Source: Gammaproteobacteria bacterium (GTDB lineage Bacteria; Pseudomonadota; Gammaproteobacteria; JAABTG01). From it: a stretch of DNA of 64,000 nucleotides. Position numbers and translations under genes: made by a program. The stretch spans positions 831,643 through 895,642 of the forward strand of contig JAXHLS010000006.1 of assembly GCA_034522055.1 (NCBI GenBank), written 5' to 3'. Shown here piece by piece: positions 30,140-39,529 of the stretch (positions within the stretch are counted from its first letter, which is position 1; the number at the start of each line of letters is the position of its first letter). The notes under the pieces were generated by a model. The model worked only from the letters and a program-made list of their open reading frames with translations. It was not told the origin of the DNA and did no database searches.

Positions 30140-30621
30140 GGCTCAGCCTCATCGAAGCCCCCCCCCCAGGCAGGGGGGTGCATAGCAACGCCGTCTCTCG
30201 CCAAGGCCAAGCAGGCTGTCGGGCTGAAGCCCGACCTACAGCCCGACCTACAGATACATCGCCACCGCCCGTTCCGGCGGCACGGATGTAGGTCGGGATT
30301 CATCCCGACATTAAAGCCCGCCGCGCACGCCACAGGCCGGGCCGGAATCACCACCGTCGGGTGTCGGGCTGAAGCCCGACCTACAGCCCGACCTATAGCC
30401 CAACTTACAATCTGTTTGAGAACCGAGTCATTGTCGAACTGTTCCCTTGGCGTTCCTGGCGTCTTGGCGAGAGGAAATTCTTCTCCCTACACCCACGAAT
30501 TCTGCTGACGAGCCAGAATCCTTTTCTCCGTGTCTTGGTATCTCTGTGAGAGGGGCTCTGTTTCTGCCTTTTTGTCTCTCACGGAGGCACGGAGTCGCCG
30601 GGAGCATCGCTTGCAAGCCCC
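30140..30621. repeat. 482-nt repeat-filled spacer between nfi and lexA
   Basis: Contains several GTCGGG(A/C)TGAA(T/G)CCCGAC palindromes (around 30219-30235, 30293-30310 and 30363-30378). A 104-bp block (30212-30315) recurs inverted at 60135-60239. A 70-bp block (30446-30515) recurs inverted at 53794-53863. No gene is present. Runs of C and G at 30162-30178 are notable. Confidence 0.8.
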
Positions 30622-31236
30622 TCAATAGGCCCGCATCTGGCCCACCAGGACCCCCTGGACGCGCACACTGGCGGCCGGGTACTCCATGGAACTCATGGCG
30701 GAGTTGGCCGGATGCAGCACCACCCGGTCACCCCGGTGCTCCAAGCGCTTCAGGGTGGCCTCGCCGTCGTCGATGAGGGCCACTACGATGTCGCCGTTGC
30801 GGGCCTGGTCCCGGCGCTCGATGACCACCCAGTCGCCGTCCAGGATCCCCTCGTCCACCATGGAATCACCCCTTACCTGCAGGACATAGGTCTCGCCCCG
30901 GCCCCGCAGGAACTGTGGCACCTCCATGGGCTCGGGATTGGGGATGGCCTCGATGGGACGGCCGGCGGCGATATAGCCCAGGAACGGCACCTCGTCTTCG
31001 TCAAGAAGGCCCTCACAGGCCCCTTCGTTGACCCGCACCCCCCGCTGCTTGCGGTCCATCGGTTCCACCAGACCCGCTACCACCAGGGCCTGGATATGCT
31101 TGTGCAGCGAACCCCGGGAACTCAGATGCAATGCCGTGCACAGCTCATCGAGGGTGGGGGGATGGGCAAACTGGCAGCGGTGACGACACAGGAATTCATG
31201 GATCGCCTGTTGCTTGCGGGTAAGGGGCTCCGGCAT
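30622..31236 (-). CDS. lexA: LexA-type SOS repressor with divergent DNA-binding domain (204 aa)
   Basis: Self-cleaving SOS repressor. The C-terminal S24 peptidase half is canonical: cleavage at A91-G92 (IAAGRPIEA), catalytic S125 (RGDSM) and K163 (ATLKRLEH). The N-terminal winged-helix half (TRKQQAIHEFLCRHRCQFAHPPTLDELCTALHLSSRGSLHKHI) departs from E. coli LexA in the recognition helix, which reads SSRGSLHKHIQAL instead of the RSPNAAEEHLKAL type. The operator is therefore probably not the CTGT-N8-ACAG box. GGAGG precedes ATG by 6 nt. Confidence 0.88.
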   Translation of the reverse strand: MPEPLTRKQQAIHEFLCRHRCQFAHPPTLDELCTALHLSSRGSLHKHIQALVVAGLVEPMDRKQRGVRVNEGACEGLLDEDEVPFLGYIAAGRPIEAIPNPEPMEVPQFLRGRGETYVLQVRGDSMVDEGILDGDWVVIERRDQARNGDIVVALIDDGEATLKRLEHRGDRVVLHPANSAMSSMEYPAASVRVQGVLVGQMRAY

Positions 31237-31266
31237 GGTGGGCCTCCACGGTATGGGGATGCCTGT

Positions 31267-31295
31267 AGTCTAGGAAACAAATAGAGAACATACAA
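31267..31295 (-). promoter_or_regulatory. Putative lexA promoter with possible operator half-site
   Basis: On the minus strand TTGTAT (31290-31295) and TAGACT (31267-31272) are separated by 17 bp. They lie 31 nt or more upstream of the lexA ATG. Between them is GTTCTC, and GTATGTTC spans the -35, resembling half of a GAAC-N4-GTTC type box. No CTGT-N8-ACAG box is present. Confidence 0.45.
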
Positions 31296-31335
31296 GACGA
31301 ATTCGGACCCACGACCCCCACCGCCGCGGACCCCT

Positions 31336-31758
31336 TCACGGCGCCAGGATCACCTCCGGCAGCCGTCCATCCAGGAACCAGCGCCGGGCATCGGCGTCAT
31401 ACCACCAGCGCTGGCTATCCTCCACCGCGGTGATGCGGCCCGTCTGATTCGACATGTACTCCAGGCGGGCCTCGACCTGGACGTGGGTCTCGTCCACCGG
31501 CGCCTGACTCAGGACCTTGTAGGCCGTGACCCGGATATCGTCGCGAAAGGCCTCGGCTCCCGCCAGCGGCGTGCCGTCCGGCGCCCGCCGGTAGCTGTTG
31601 GCGGTGTTGATGTGGCCCCAGCGCATGGCCGACGCATACTGGAACAACGCATCGTTGAGCAACAGCGCCCGATCCTTCGACTTCATGGAGGTGCAGCCAC
31701 CCAGCAACACGGCACCCAACGCCATCACCATACATCTGCGGGCGAGCCGGCTATTCAT
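31336..31758 (-). CDS. Hypothetical lipoprotein, ilvD-coupled (140 aa)
   Basis: The signal peptide with lipobox VLLGGC indicates an outer- or inner-membrane lipoprotein. The mature part is a small alpha/beta domain ([68 protein letters not shown]). A WW-containing C-terminal strand suggests an NTF2-like or cystatin-like fold; I know this only as a conserved hypothetical type. It overlaps the ilvD stop by 8 nt, and so is co-translated with it. Confidence 0.75.
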   Translation of the reverse strand: MNSRLARRCMVMALGAVLLGGCTSMKSKDRALLLNDALFQYASAMRWGHINTANSYRRAPDGTPLAGAEAFRDDIRVTAYKVLSQAPVDETHVQVEARLEYMSNQTGRITAVEDSQRWWYDADARRWFLDGRLPEVILAP

Positions 31759-33436
31759 CCGTCACGCAGCCTTCGGAGGCGTTCTTCACCACCTTGATGT
31801 ACTTGAACAGGGTGCCGCGCTCGGCCTTGTAGGGTGGCATGCGCCACGCCTCGCGCCGCCGCGCCATCTCCTCGTCATCTACATCCACGGCCAACAGCCG
31901 GCTCTCGGCGTCGATGGTGATCACGTCGCCGTCCCGCACCAGGGCGAGGGGCCCACCCTCCTGGGCCTCGGGCACGATATGGCCGATGATGAAGCCGTGA
32001 GACCCCCCCGAGAACCGGCCGTCCGTGAGCAGGGCCACGCTGTCCCCCAGCCCGGCCCCCATGATGGCGGAGGTGGGCGTGAGCATCTCCGGCATCCCCG
32101 GGCCGCCCTTCGGGCCCTCATAGCGGATCACCACCACGTCCCCTCTGCCGATGCCGCCCGCCTCCAGGGCCGCCAGCATGTCTTCCTCGGAGTCGAAGAC
32201 CCGGGCCGGGCCGGTGAAACGTAGTCCCTCCTTGCCGGTGATCTTGGCCACCGAGCCGCCGGGGGCGAGATTGCCTTTGAGGATCTGGATATGCCCCGTG
32301 GCCTTGATGGGGGCGTCCATGTCGTGAATAACATCCTGCCCCGCCTGCAGGCCGGGCAGGCCCTCCAGGTTCTCGGCCACCGTCCGGCCCGTCACCGTGA
32401 GGCAGTCCCCCGTGAGCAGCCCCTGTTCCAGCAGGTATTTCATTACCGCCGGGGTGCCGCCGACGTTGTGCAGATCCTCCATGACGTAACGGCCACTGGG
32501 TTTCAGATCCGCGAGAAAGGGCACCCGGTCGCTGATGGCCTGGACGTCGTCGATGGTGAAGGGCACTCCCACCGAGCGGGCCATGGCAATGAGGTGGAGC
32601 ACCGCGTTGGTGGAGCCTCCCAGGGCCACCACCATCACCATGGCATTCTCGAAGGCGGCCCGGGTCATGATGTCCCGGGGTCTGATGTCCCGCTCCAGCA
32701 GATGGCGCACAGCCGCCCCCGCCTGCCGGCACTCCTCGAGCTTGCCGGGGTCCACCGCAGGGGTGGAAGAGCTGTAGGGCAGGGACATGCCCATGGCCTC
32801 GATGGCCGAGGCCATGGTGTTGGCGGTATACATGCCGCCGCAGGCCCCGGCCCCGGGGCAGGCGTGACGAACGATGTCCCGGCGCTCCTCCTCGTCGATG
32901 ACATGGGCCAGGTACTGGCCGTAGCTCTGGAAGGCGGAGACGATGTCAATGGACTCGTGACCGTGGTCGGTATAGCCGGGCTTGATGGTGCCGCCATAGA
33001 CCATGAGGGACGGCCGGTTGACCCGCCCCATGGCCATCAGCACCCCCGGCATGTTCTTGTCACAGCCGGGCAGAGAGATGTTGGCATCATACCACTGGGC
33101 CCGCATGACCGTCTCCACCGAATCGGCGATGAGGTCCCGCGACTGCAGGGAATAGCTCATGCCATCGGTGCCCATGGAGATGCCGTCCGACACGCCGATG
33201 GTATTGAAACGCATGCCCACCAGGCCCGCCTCCTCCACCCCCGCCTTCACCTGGGTGGCGAGATCCATGAGGTGCATGTTGCAGGTGTTACCGTCGTACC
33301 ACACACTGGAGATCCCCACCTGCGCCTTGGCCATATCCTTGTCCGTGAGGCCGGTGCCGTAGAGCATGGCCTGGGAGGCGCCCTGGGCCTTGGGCTCGGT
33401 GATGCGGGCACTGACCCGGTTCAGCTTGTCGGTCAT
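31751..33436 (-). CDS. ilvD: Dihydroxy-acid dehydratase (561 aa)
   Basis: Iron-sulfur dehydratase of valine, leucine and isoleucine synthesis. Cluster cysteines lie in [21 protein letters not shown] and [18 protein letters not shown]. The substrate region [19 protein letters not shown] is intact. The start giving [11 protein letters not shown] has GGAGA 6 nt upstream; frames reaching back to 33718 overlap the divergent cupin gene and are rejected. Normal length for the ~560-residue type. Confidence 0.96.
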   Translation of the reverse strand: MTDKLNRVSARITEPKAQGASQAMLYGTGLTDKDMAKAQVGISSVWYDGNTCNMHLMDLATQVKAGVEEAGLVGMRFNTIGVSDGISMGTDGMSYSLQSRDLIADSVETVMRAQWYDANISLPGCDKNMPGVLMAMGRVNRPSLMVYGGTIKPGYTDHGHESIDIVSAFQSYGQYLAHVIDEEERRDIVRHACPGAGACGGMYTANTMASAIEAMGMSLPYSSSTPAVDPGKLEECRQAGAAVRHLLERDIRPRDIMTRAAFENAMVMVVALGGSTNAVLHLIAMARSVGVPFTIDDVQAISDRVPFLADLKPSGRYVMEDLHNVGGTPAVMKYLLEQGLLTGDCLTVTGRTVAENLEGLPGLQAGQDVIHDMDAPIKATGHIQILKGNLAPGGSVAKITGKEGLRFTGPARVFDSEEDMLAALEAGGIGRGDVVVIRYEGPKGGPGMPEMLTPTSAIMGAGLGDSVALLTDGRFSGGSHGFIIGHIVPEAQEGGPLALVRDGDVITIDAESRLLAVDVDDEEMARRREAWRMPPYKAERGTLFKYIKVVKNASEGCVTDE

Positions 33437-33551
33437 CCGGTTCTCCGTGGGTGGTTGCATGAGGGAAACCCGGTGATTGTACGCGGCCCGCCGCCCCCGC
33501 CAAAGCCCGGGCTGCAGGTCGTGGTTTCGAACGCGAACGAGGGGGGCAGAG

Positions 33552-33914
33552 ATGCGGGAAACGGTGACGCGGGGCTCCGCGAACAGCGAGTACTGGTTCC
33601 ACGAGGGTTGCCACATCCTGGAGTTCTCCAACCGACCGGAGGATCCGGCGGTCTCCATCACCCGCGCCCGCGTGGCACCCGGCGGGACCACCCGCTGGCA
33701 TCGCCTCCACGGCATCACCGAACGCTACCTGGTACTGGAGGGCGCGGGCCTGGTGGAGGTGGGTGAGGGGCTGAGGGAGGCCGTGGGCCCCGGGGACACG
33801 GTCCATATCCCGCCCCTGGTACGCCAGCGCATCACCAACACCGGTGATACCGATCTGGTGTTCCTGGCCATCTGCACGCCCCGTTTCGAGGAGACCGCCT
33901 ACGAGGCCTTGTGA
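33552..33914 (+). CDS. Cupin-domain protein (120 aa)
   Basis: The start has GGGGGG upstream ([15 protein letters not shown]). A single small cupin barrel shows the metal motif [16 protein letters not shown] (two His and a Glu) and the second motif [19 protein letters not shown], with His. Probably a mononuclear metal protein, whether enzyme (isomerase or dioxygenase) or sensor; the specific function cannot be read. Divergent from ilvD with a 115-nt spacer, 94 nt ahead of argE and possibly co-transcribed with it. Confidence 0.8.
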   Translation: MRETVTRGSANSEYWFHEGCHILEFSNRPEDPAVSITRARVAPGGTTRWHRLHGITERYLVLEGAGLVEVGEGLREAVGPGDTVHIPPLVRQRITNTGDTDLVFLAICTPRFEETAYEAL

Positions 33915-34008
33915 ATCGCTGGCCGGCTGCCGGGAGCAACCGACCTGCGGGCAGGTCGCCGCCGCAAGCCACTTGCGGTCGGCCGCGCCCTGTCCGCAGA
34001 ATGCGGCA

Positions 34009-35157
34009 ATGAACACCCTTCTTCCCCCCTTCAGGGAGCTGCTGGAACGGCTCATCGCCCTGCCCTCGGTGAGCAGTGCCGACGGGCGCCTGGACATGTC
34101 CAACCGGCGGGTGATCCACTTGCTGGCGGGGTGGCTGGGGGACCTGGGCTTCCGGGTGGAGGAGAAAGCCCTGGCGGGAGACAAGGCGAACTTGGTGGCG
34201 GTACTGGGCGGCGGCCCCGGTGGGCTGGTGCTGGCGGGTCATACGGACACCGTGCCCTGGGACGATGCCCTGTGGACCAGCGACCCCTTTCGTCTGGCCG
34301 AACGCAATGGGCGTTTCTATGGCCTCGGCACCAGCGACATGAAGGCCTTCTTCGCGGTGGCGCTGGAGGCGCTGCGGGATGTGCGGGAGCAGGACCTCAC
34401 CCACCCCGTCATCGTGCTGGCCACTGCCGACGAGGAGACCTCCATGGCGGGGGCCAAGGCCCTGACCGGCTATCCGCTGCTTCATAACCGCGCGGCGGTG
34501 ATCGGAGAGCCTACGGCCTTGAAACCGGTGCGCATGCACAAGGGCATGATGATGGAGGCCATCCGGGTCGTCGGCCGCTCCGGCCACTCCAGCGACCCAG
34601 CCCTGGGCAACAATGCCCTGGAGGGCATGCAGCGGGTGATGGGAGCCCTGCTGCGGTGGCGTGGCGAACTCCAGGCCGCCCATCGTGAGCCCCTGTTCAA
34701 GGTGCCCCACCCCACATTGAACCTCGGGCACATCCATGGCGGTGACAACCCCAACCGCATCTGCGGCCAGTGCGAACTGCACATCGACCTGCGTCCCACC
34801 CCCGGCCTGGGGGTGGACGCGCTGCGCCGGGAGATGCAGCAGCGGGTAGCGGACGCGCTGGCGGGCAGCGGCCTGGAGCTGGTCTTCGAGCCCCTGTTCG
34901 ATGGCATCCCCGCCTTTGCCACCGACGGCGCCGCGGCTATCGTCAAGGCCGCCGAGGAATTCAGCAGGGCCCCCGCCGAGGCGGCGGCCTTCGCCACCGA
35001 GGCGCCCTACCTGAGCGCCCTCGGCACCCCTACCGTGGTCCTCGGACCCGGCGACATCCGTCAGGCCCACCAGCCCGACGAGTACCTGGCGATGGAGAAC
35101 GTCACCCCCATGGTGGACATCCTGCGCGGTCTCGTACGCTGCTTCTGCATGACCTGA
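34009..35157 (+). CDS. argE: Acetylornithine deacetylase (382 aa)
   Basis: M20 zinc hydrolase that releases ornithine from N-acetylornithine. Metal and catalytic residues: VLAGHTDTVPWD (His, Asp), GTSDMKAFF (Asp), ATADEETSMAGAK (Glu pair), GEPTALKPV. The dimerisation domain contains the conserved GGDNPNRICGQCELHIDLRPTPG. Normal length. argA follows 77 nt later, so two arginine-pathway genes are adjacent. Confidence 0.94.
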   Translation: MNTLLPPFRELLERLIALPSVSSADGRLDMSNRRVIHLLAGWLGDLGFRVEEKALAGDKANLVAVLGGGPGGLVLAGHTDTVPWDDALWTSDPFRLAERNGRFYGLGTSDMKAFFAVALEALRDVREQDLTHPVIVLATADEETSMAGAKALTGYPLLHNRAAVIGEPTALKPVRMHKGMMMEAIRVVGRSGHSSDPALGNNALEGMQRVMGALLRWRGELQAAHREPLFKVPHPTLNLGHIHGGDNPNRICGQCELHIDLRPTPGLGVDALRREMQQRVADALAGSGLELVFEPLFDGIPAFATDGAAAIVKAAEEFSRAPAEAAAFATEAPYLSALGTPTVVLGPGDIRQAHQPDEYLAMENVTPMVDILRGLVRCFCMT

Positions 35158-35234
35158 CCACCCCCTCATGACACGATGATATGCTTCGTTCAGCGTGACT
35201 AGTCGACCATGACGAACAACGGTACGGGACCCTC

Positions 35235-36548
35235 ATGACGGATCAGTTCACAGCGTGGTTCAGGGGCGCATCCCCCTACATCAATGCCCACCGCGGCCGC
35301 ATCATCGTCCTCCACGTCGGTGGCGAGTTGGTGGAGCACGCGGGCTTCCCCCATCTCATTCACGACATCTCCCTGCTCAACAGTCTCGGCATCCGCCTGG
35401 TGCTGGTGCACGGCATCCGCCCCCAGGTGGAGCGGCGCACCACCGAACTCGGTATCGCGACGCGGCTGCACAAGGGCCTGCGGGTCACCGGCGACGCGGA
35501 GCTGGCGGTGGTCAAGGAGGCGGCAGGCGCCGTGCGGGTGGAGATCGAGGCCCTGCTCTCGATGGGGCTGGCCAACTCGCCGATGGCGGGGGCGCGCATC
35601 CGCGTCACCTCGGGCAACTTCATCGTGGCCCGCCCTCTGGGCGTCATCGAGGGGGTGGACTTTCGCCATACCGGCGAGATCCGCCGGGTGGATGTGGGGG
35701 GTATCCAGGACCAGCTGAACCAGGGGGCCGTGGTGGTGGTCTCGCCCATCGGCTACTCGCCCACGGGTGAGGCCTTCAACCTGTCCGGCGAGGCCGTGGC
35801 CACCGCCCTCTCCCTGTGCCTGGGGGCTGCCAAGCTGATGCTCCTGGGTAGCGGCGAGGCCCTGACGGACGGCATCGGCCGGCCCCTGCGGCAACTCAGC
35901 CTGGAGCAGGCGCGGGCCCTGCTGGACGCCGACATCCCCGGCCTCGGGCCCACGGAGCGCCACCACCTGGAAAACGCCATCCATGCCGGCGAATTCGGTG
36001 TGGAACGGGTGCATCTGCTGGATGGCAGGACCGACGGCGCACTGTTGAAGGAGCTGTTCACCCGCGACGGTGTGGGCACCCTGGTGAGCGCGGACCGTTA
36101 CGAATCCCTGCGCCCGGCCACCATCGAGGACATCGGCGGACTGCTGGAGCTGCTGGAACCCCTGGAACAGGACGGCACCCTGGTGCGGCGCCCGCGGGAG
36201 AAGCTGGAACAGGAGATCGACCACTTCGTGGTCATGGAGCGGGACGGCACCATCATCGGCTGTGCCGCCCGTTATCCCAGCGACAGCGTGGAGGCCCAGG
36301 AGCTGGCCTGCCTGGTAGTCCATCCGGACTACCGCCGCGGCGGCCTGGGGGAGACCCTGCTGGATCGGGTGGAGTCCGACGCCGCGGCGGCGGGGGCCGG
36401 CCGCATGTTCGTGCTCACCACCCGCACCGCCCACTGGTTTAGGGAACGGGGCTACGAGAGCGGCGAGGTGGACGACCTGCCGCTGGCCCGCCGTCAGGGC
36501 TATAACCAGCAGCGGAATTCGAAGGTGCTGATCAAAGCGCTGGGTTAG
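35235..36548 (+). CDS. argA: N-acetylglutamate synthase (437 aa)
   Basis: First step of arginine synthesis. It has the classical two-domain form: an amino-acid-kinase-like arginine-binding domain (residues 1-285, IIVLHVGGELVEH, GIRLVLVHGIRPQVE) that gives feedback control, and a GNAT acetyltransferase domain (about 295-437, ACLVVHPDYRRGGLGETLL). Normal length. It converges on pyrF across a heptamer-repeat spacer. Confidence 0.97.
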   Translation: MTDQFTAWFRGASPYINAHRGRIIVLHVGGELVEHAGFPHLIHDISLLNSLGIRLVLVHGIRPQVERRTTELGIATRLHKGLRVTGDAELAVVKEAAGAVRVEIEALLSMGLANSPMAGARIRVTSGNFIVARPLGVIEGVDFRHTGEIRRVDVGGIQDQLNQGAVVVVSPIGYSPTGEAFNLSGEAVATALSLCLGAAKLMLLGSGEALTDGIGRPLRQLSLEQARALLDADIPGLGPTERHHLENAIHAGEFGVERVHLLDGRTDGALLKELFTRDGVGTLVSADRYESLRPATIEDIGGLLELLEPLEQDGTLVRRPREKLEQEIDHFVVMERDGTIIGCAARYPSDSVEAQELACLVVHPDYRRGGLGETLLDRVESDAAAAGAGRMFVLTTRTAHWFRERGYESGEVDDLPLARRQGYNQQRNSKVLIKALG

Positions 36549-36606
36549 GCCCCGCCGCCGGCGGTAGGACAGGGCACCGTGGTTCCAACAAGCGCCGGTG
36601 GGATCA

Positions 36607-36764
36607 GTGAATAGGGAATGGTGAATAGTGAATAGTGAATAGTGAATAGTTAAGAGCAAAACCGGCTCGGTTGGTCAGTGCGCTTCTAACTGGGCGCTTT
36701 TACCATTCACTATTCACTATTCACCATTCACTCATTTTTCCTATTCCCTGATCACTATTCACTT
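36607..36764. repeat. Inverted pair of GTGAATA heptamer arrays
   Basis: 36607-36650 is (GTGAATA)n with variants such as GGGAATG; 36702-36764 holds the complementary heptamers TATTCAC/CATTCAC. The two arms can pair over dozens of bases with a ~50-nt loop. The structure sits between the convergent argA and pyrF genes, where it could act as a two-way terminator. A single-arm relative is at 20421-20462. Confidence 0.8.
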
Positions 36765-37456
36765 TCTTTTCCACCCATCTCCCCCTCAATCGCCGCCAGG
36801 GCCGCCATGGGATCCCGGGCGGCCGTTATCGGCCGGCCGATCACCAGGTAGGAACTGCCGGCGGCCATGGCCTCGGACGGCGTCATGACCCGGTGCTGAT
36901 CGTCATGGGCGGTAGCGGCCGGACGGATCCCGGGGGTTACGAGTTGGAAATCCCGGCCCCGCTCCCGGCGCAGCTCGGCGAGTTCCCGGGGTGAGCACAC
37001 CACACCGTCGAGGCCCGCCGCCTCGGCCAGCGCCGCCAGCCGCAGCACCATATCGCCGGGCGAATCCATCATGCCCAGATCCACCAGATCCTCGGTGCCC
37101 AGGCTGGTGAGTACCGTGACCGCCACGAGCGTGGGACCCCGATCCCCCACGGCCTCGCGGGCGGCCTCCATCATGCGCCGCCCGCCCTGGGCGTGAACAT
37201 TCAGCATCCACACCCCGAGGTCCATGGCGGCGCGACAGGCGCTGGCCACGGTGTTCGGTATATCGTGGAACTTGAGGTCCAGAAACACCTCGAAGCCGCG
37301 CTCCAGCAGGGTGGTCACCGCCGCCGGGCCACTGCGGGTGAACAGCTGCTTGCCCACCTTGAGGCGGCAGCGTGCCGGATCGATGCGGTCCACCAACCCG
37401 AGGGCCTCATCGAGGCCGTCATAATCCAGCGCCACGATGATGCGCGTCTCACTCAC
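36755..37456 (-). CDS. pyrF: Orotidine 5'-phosphate decarboxylase (233 aa)
   Basis: Last step of UMP synthesis. The start is a GTG ([12 protein letters not shown]) that overlaps the lapB stop by 8 nt; the upstream frame lies in lapB and is a shadow. Catalytic region: [14 protein letters not shown] (Asp-Lys-Asp-type site); phosphate-binding end: [19 protein letters not shown] and YLVIGRPIT. Normal length. Confidence 0.96.
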   Translation of the reverse strand: MSETRIIVALDYDGLDEALGLVDRIDPARCRLKVGKQLFTRSGPAAVTTLLERGFEVFLDLKFHDIPNTVASACRAAMDLGVWMLNVHAQGGRRMMEAAREAVGDRGPTLVAVTVLTSLGTEDLVDLGMMDSPGDMVLRLAALAEAAGLDGVVCSPRELAELRRERGRDFQLVTPGIRPAATAHDDQHRVMTPSEAMAAGSSYLVIGRPITAARDPMAALAAIEGEMGGKESE

Positions 37457-38630
37457 CTTCCACCCCCTGGATGGGCTTGACGGCGCCCCAGGCCTTGCAG
37501 CTCGGACACTGCCAATGCAGGGTCTTGCCGCTGAATCCACAATGATGACATTTATACACGGGCCTGTCCTCCAGGAGATTGCCGGTGAGGTCCTTGAGTA
37601 TGGACAGATACTCCTCGGCCTGACCGTCCACATGCTGGCGTGCCAGCGCGATGAGATGGTCGAGGCCGCGCACCGAGGGGCGGCGGCGCATCTGCTCCGT
37701 AAGAAAGTCGATGGCGGCTACATCGCCCTCCTCCCGTGCCTTGAGATTCGCCAGGGTCAGGGTCGCCGTTATGCCGCCATAGCGCTCCAGGACGTATTCC
37801 AAATAGGCGCTCATCTCCGCCGGCTGATCCAGGGCCTTGAAGCATTCGTTCATGGGCCCGATGACCTCGGGGAGATAATCGGCGCATTGGCGTTCCACCC
37901 GTTTGTAGGCCCGTAAGGCGGCCTTCGGATCTCCCTTCTCGCAGTAGATGCGGCCCTCTACCAGGCTCGCACGCACACACTGGCTGCTGATGTCTACGGC
38001 CCGGCCGATGCATTCGAGGGCATCATCCAGGGCACCGCGACGTGCCGCCTCCTCGGCCTTCTCGCAAAAATAGTGGGCAATAACGTGATTGTAGGAACGT
38101 CCGGTGGCCAACTCCAGCTCGCGGGTGGATTCCACGGCGCGGTCCCAGTCCTTTTCCTGCTGGTAGATCTCCGTCAGACGCTGGAGGGCGCGTTCCCGCA
38201 CGGGGAATTCCTGGATGAGTTCCCGGAACAGTGCCTCCGCCCGATCGAGGAGTCCGGCGCGCATGTAGTCATCGCCGAGTTCCAGCAGGGCCTCACCGCG
38301 CTCCTGCGGTGACAGGCCGTCGCGGGCCACCACATTCTGATGAATACGAATGGCGCGGTCCACTTCCCCCCGGCGGCGGAACAGACTGCCGAGTGCCATA
38401 TGGGTCTCGACGGTGTCCGAATCCACCTCCAGCATCTCAACGAAGACCTCTATGGCCTTGTCCGGCTGCTCGTTGAGAAGAAGATTCAGCCCTCGGAAAT
38501 ATTCCGCCCGCGAGAGGTTGCCATCATCCTCATCCGCGAGCCTGTTGCGGGCGCTACGACTGGCAGCGAGCCATCCAGAGGCGGCCGCTACCGGCAGTAA
38601 CAACCATACCAACTCATAGAACATCGGCAT
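37449..38630 (-). CDS. lapB: Lipopolysaccharide assembly protein LapB/YciM (393 aa)
   Basis: Inner-membrane-anchored TPR protein that helps FtsH degrade LpxC. One N-terminal span ([19 protein letters not shown]), a run of TPR motifs (about 60-350, for example [19 protein letters not shown]), and a C-terminal rubredoxin-like zinc site ([10 protein letters not shown]...[10 protein letters not shown]). Length as in E. coli. It normally follows lapA, which is absent here. Confidence 0.95.
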   Translation of the reverse strand: MPMFYELVWLLLPVAAASGWLAASRSARNRLADEDDGNLSRAEYFRGLNLLLNEQPDKAIEVFVEMLEVDSDTVETHMALGSLFRRRGEVDRAIRIHQNVVARDGLSPQERGEALLELGDDYMRAGLLDRAEALFRELIQEFPVRERALQRLTEIYQQEKDWDRAVESTRELELATGRSYNHVIAHYFCEKAEEAARRGALDDALECIGRAVDISSQCVRASLVEGRIYCEKGDPKAALRAYKRVERQCADYLPEVIGPMNECFKALDQPAEMSAYLEYVLERYGGITATLTLANLKAREEGDVAAIDFLTEQMRRRPSVRGLDHLIALARQHVDGQAEEYLSILKDLTGNLLEDRPVYKCHHCGFSGKTLHWQCPSCKAWGAVKPIQGVEGE

Positions 38631-38641
38631 TCACCCCACGG

Positions 38642-38789
38642 GTCGCCATGTTCATTTCCTCACCCCATCCCTGTACTCCGGGCATCCTACCCCTCGCCCT
38701 GCGGGCCGCGCCAAGGCGCGTTCAAATCCGTTCCCGACGGATTTGTCCCAGAGGGAGAGGGGGAGTTCGTGCTTCGCGACTTTCACGTT
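38642..38789. repeat. Interrupted dispersed repeat in the lapA position
   Basis: GTCGCCATGTTCATTTCCTC plus CACCCCATCCCT (38642-38672) and CCCAGAGGGAGAGGG...TTCGTGCTTCGCGACTTTC (38747-38789) match one continuous element at 56031-56104. In this copy about 70 bp of other sequence separates the two parts. CACGTTAACGTG (38784-38795) is a perfect palindrome at its end. No lapA-like ORF is present. Confidence 0.7.
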
Positions 38790-38852
38790 AACGTGAGTCC
38801 CTGACGGCATCCTCGCCATTTCAATAAGGGACCGCCGCCTCCGGGCTGGGGC

Positions 38853-39191
38853 TCAGTCCTCGTCGGCCGATGTCCCGGCGACGCGTTCACTGTCCACGCG
38901 CTCCCGCAGCTGCTTGCCCGGCTTGAAGTGGGGCACGTACTTCCCAGGCAGGGATACCGGCTCGCCGGTCTTGGGGTTGCGACCCACGCGGGCCGGCCGG
39001 TGGTGCAGGGAAAAGCTCCCGAAGCCCCTGATCTCGATGCGTTTCCCGGTGGCGAGTGTGAGCGCCATCTGCTCGAGAATACTCTTAACGGCCAGTTCCA
39101 CGTCCTTATAAGCAAGCTGGGACTGCCGTTGGGCAATCCGCTCGATGAGTTCAGACTTGGTGACCGTTCCCTTCTTTTCAGAGGACGACAT
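38853..39191 (-). CDS. ihfB: Integration host factor subunit beta (112 aa)
   Basis: DNA-bending HU/IHF-family protein, partner of Ihf[22 protein letters not shown], the beta-ribbon arm [30 protein letters not shown] and length fit IhfB, with an additional ~9-residue N-terminus (SSSEKKGT) and short acidic tail. An internal start at VTK is excluded because that codon is GTC. Lies downstream of rpsA as in most gammaproteobacteria. Confidence 0.93.
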   Translation of the reverse strand: MSSSEKKGTVTKSELIERIAQRQSQLAYKDVELAVKSILEQMALTLATGKRIEIRGFGSFSLHHRPARVGRNPKTGEPVSLPGKYVPHFKPGKQLRERVDSERVAGTSADED

Positions 39192-39529
39192 GGTGACAGT
39201 TCACCCCCCAACCGTCAGCATCGTAATTGAATGTACCCTGGCACGACGAACCATCGACGTCTCCTGCCAGAGCACCCCATCAAGGCCTGAACGACGCGGG
39301 TCGTCCATCGACGCACGGCTAAAACCCGCGGCCTGCCACCGCCCCGGGGGGCGGCATCTATCCATATATCCCCGCCGGGGAGACACCAACCCGCGAAGGG
39401 CTTCTCCCAACGGCCCATGAAAGGGCCGCCGCATCGACCATCCGAAGGGTCGAGATGCGAGACCCCGGCCGGCTGCAACGGACTGGATGTCGACGATTCG
39501 AGCCGTTGAAGACCTGTGGCAACCGTTCC
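39192..39529. other. 338-nt spacer between rpsA and ihfB
   Basis: No gene. GC-rich with several small inverted repeats: GGCCCATGAAAGGGCC (39411-39426) and CGACCATCCGAAGGGTCG (39435-39452). These may terminate or attenuate after rpsA; the ihfB promoter should lie nearer 39200-39260. None has a T-tract on the minus strand. Confidence 0.4.
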
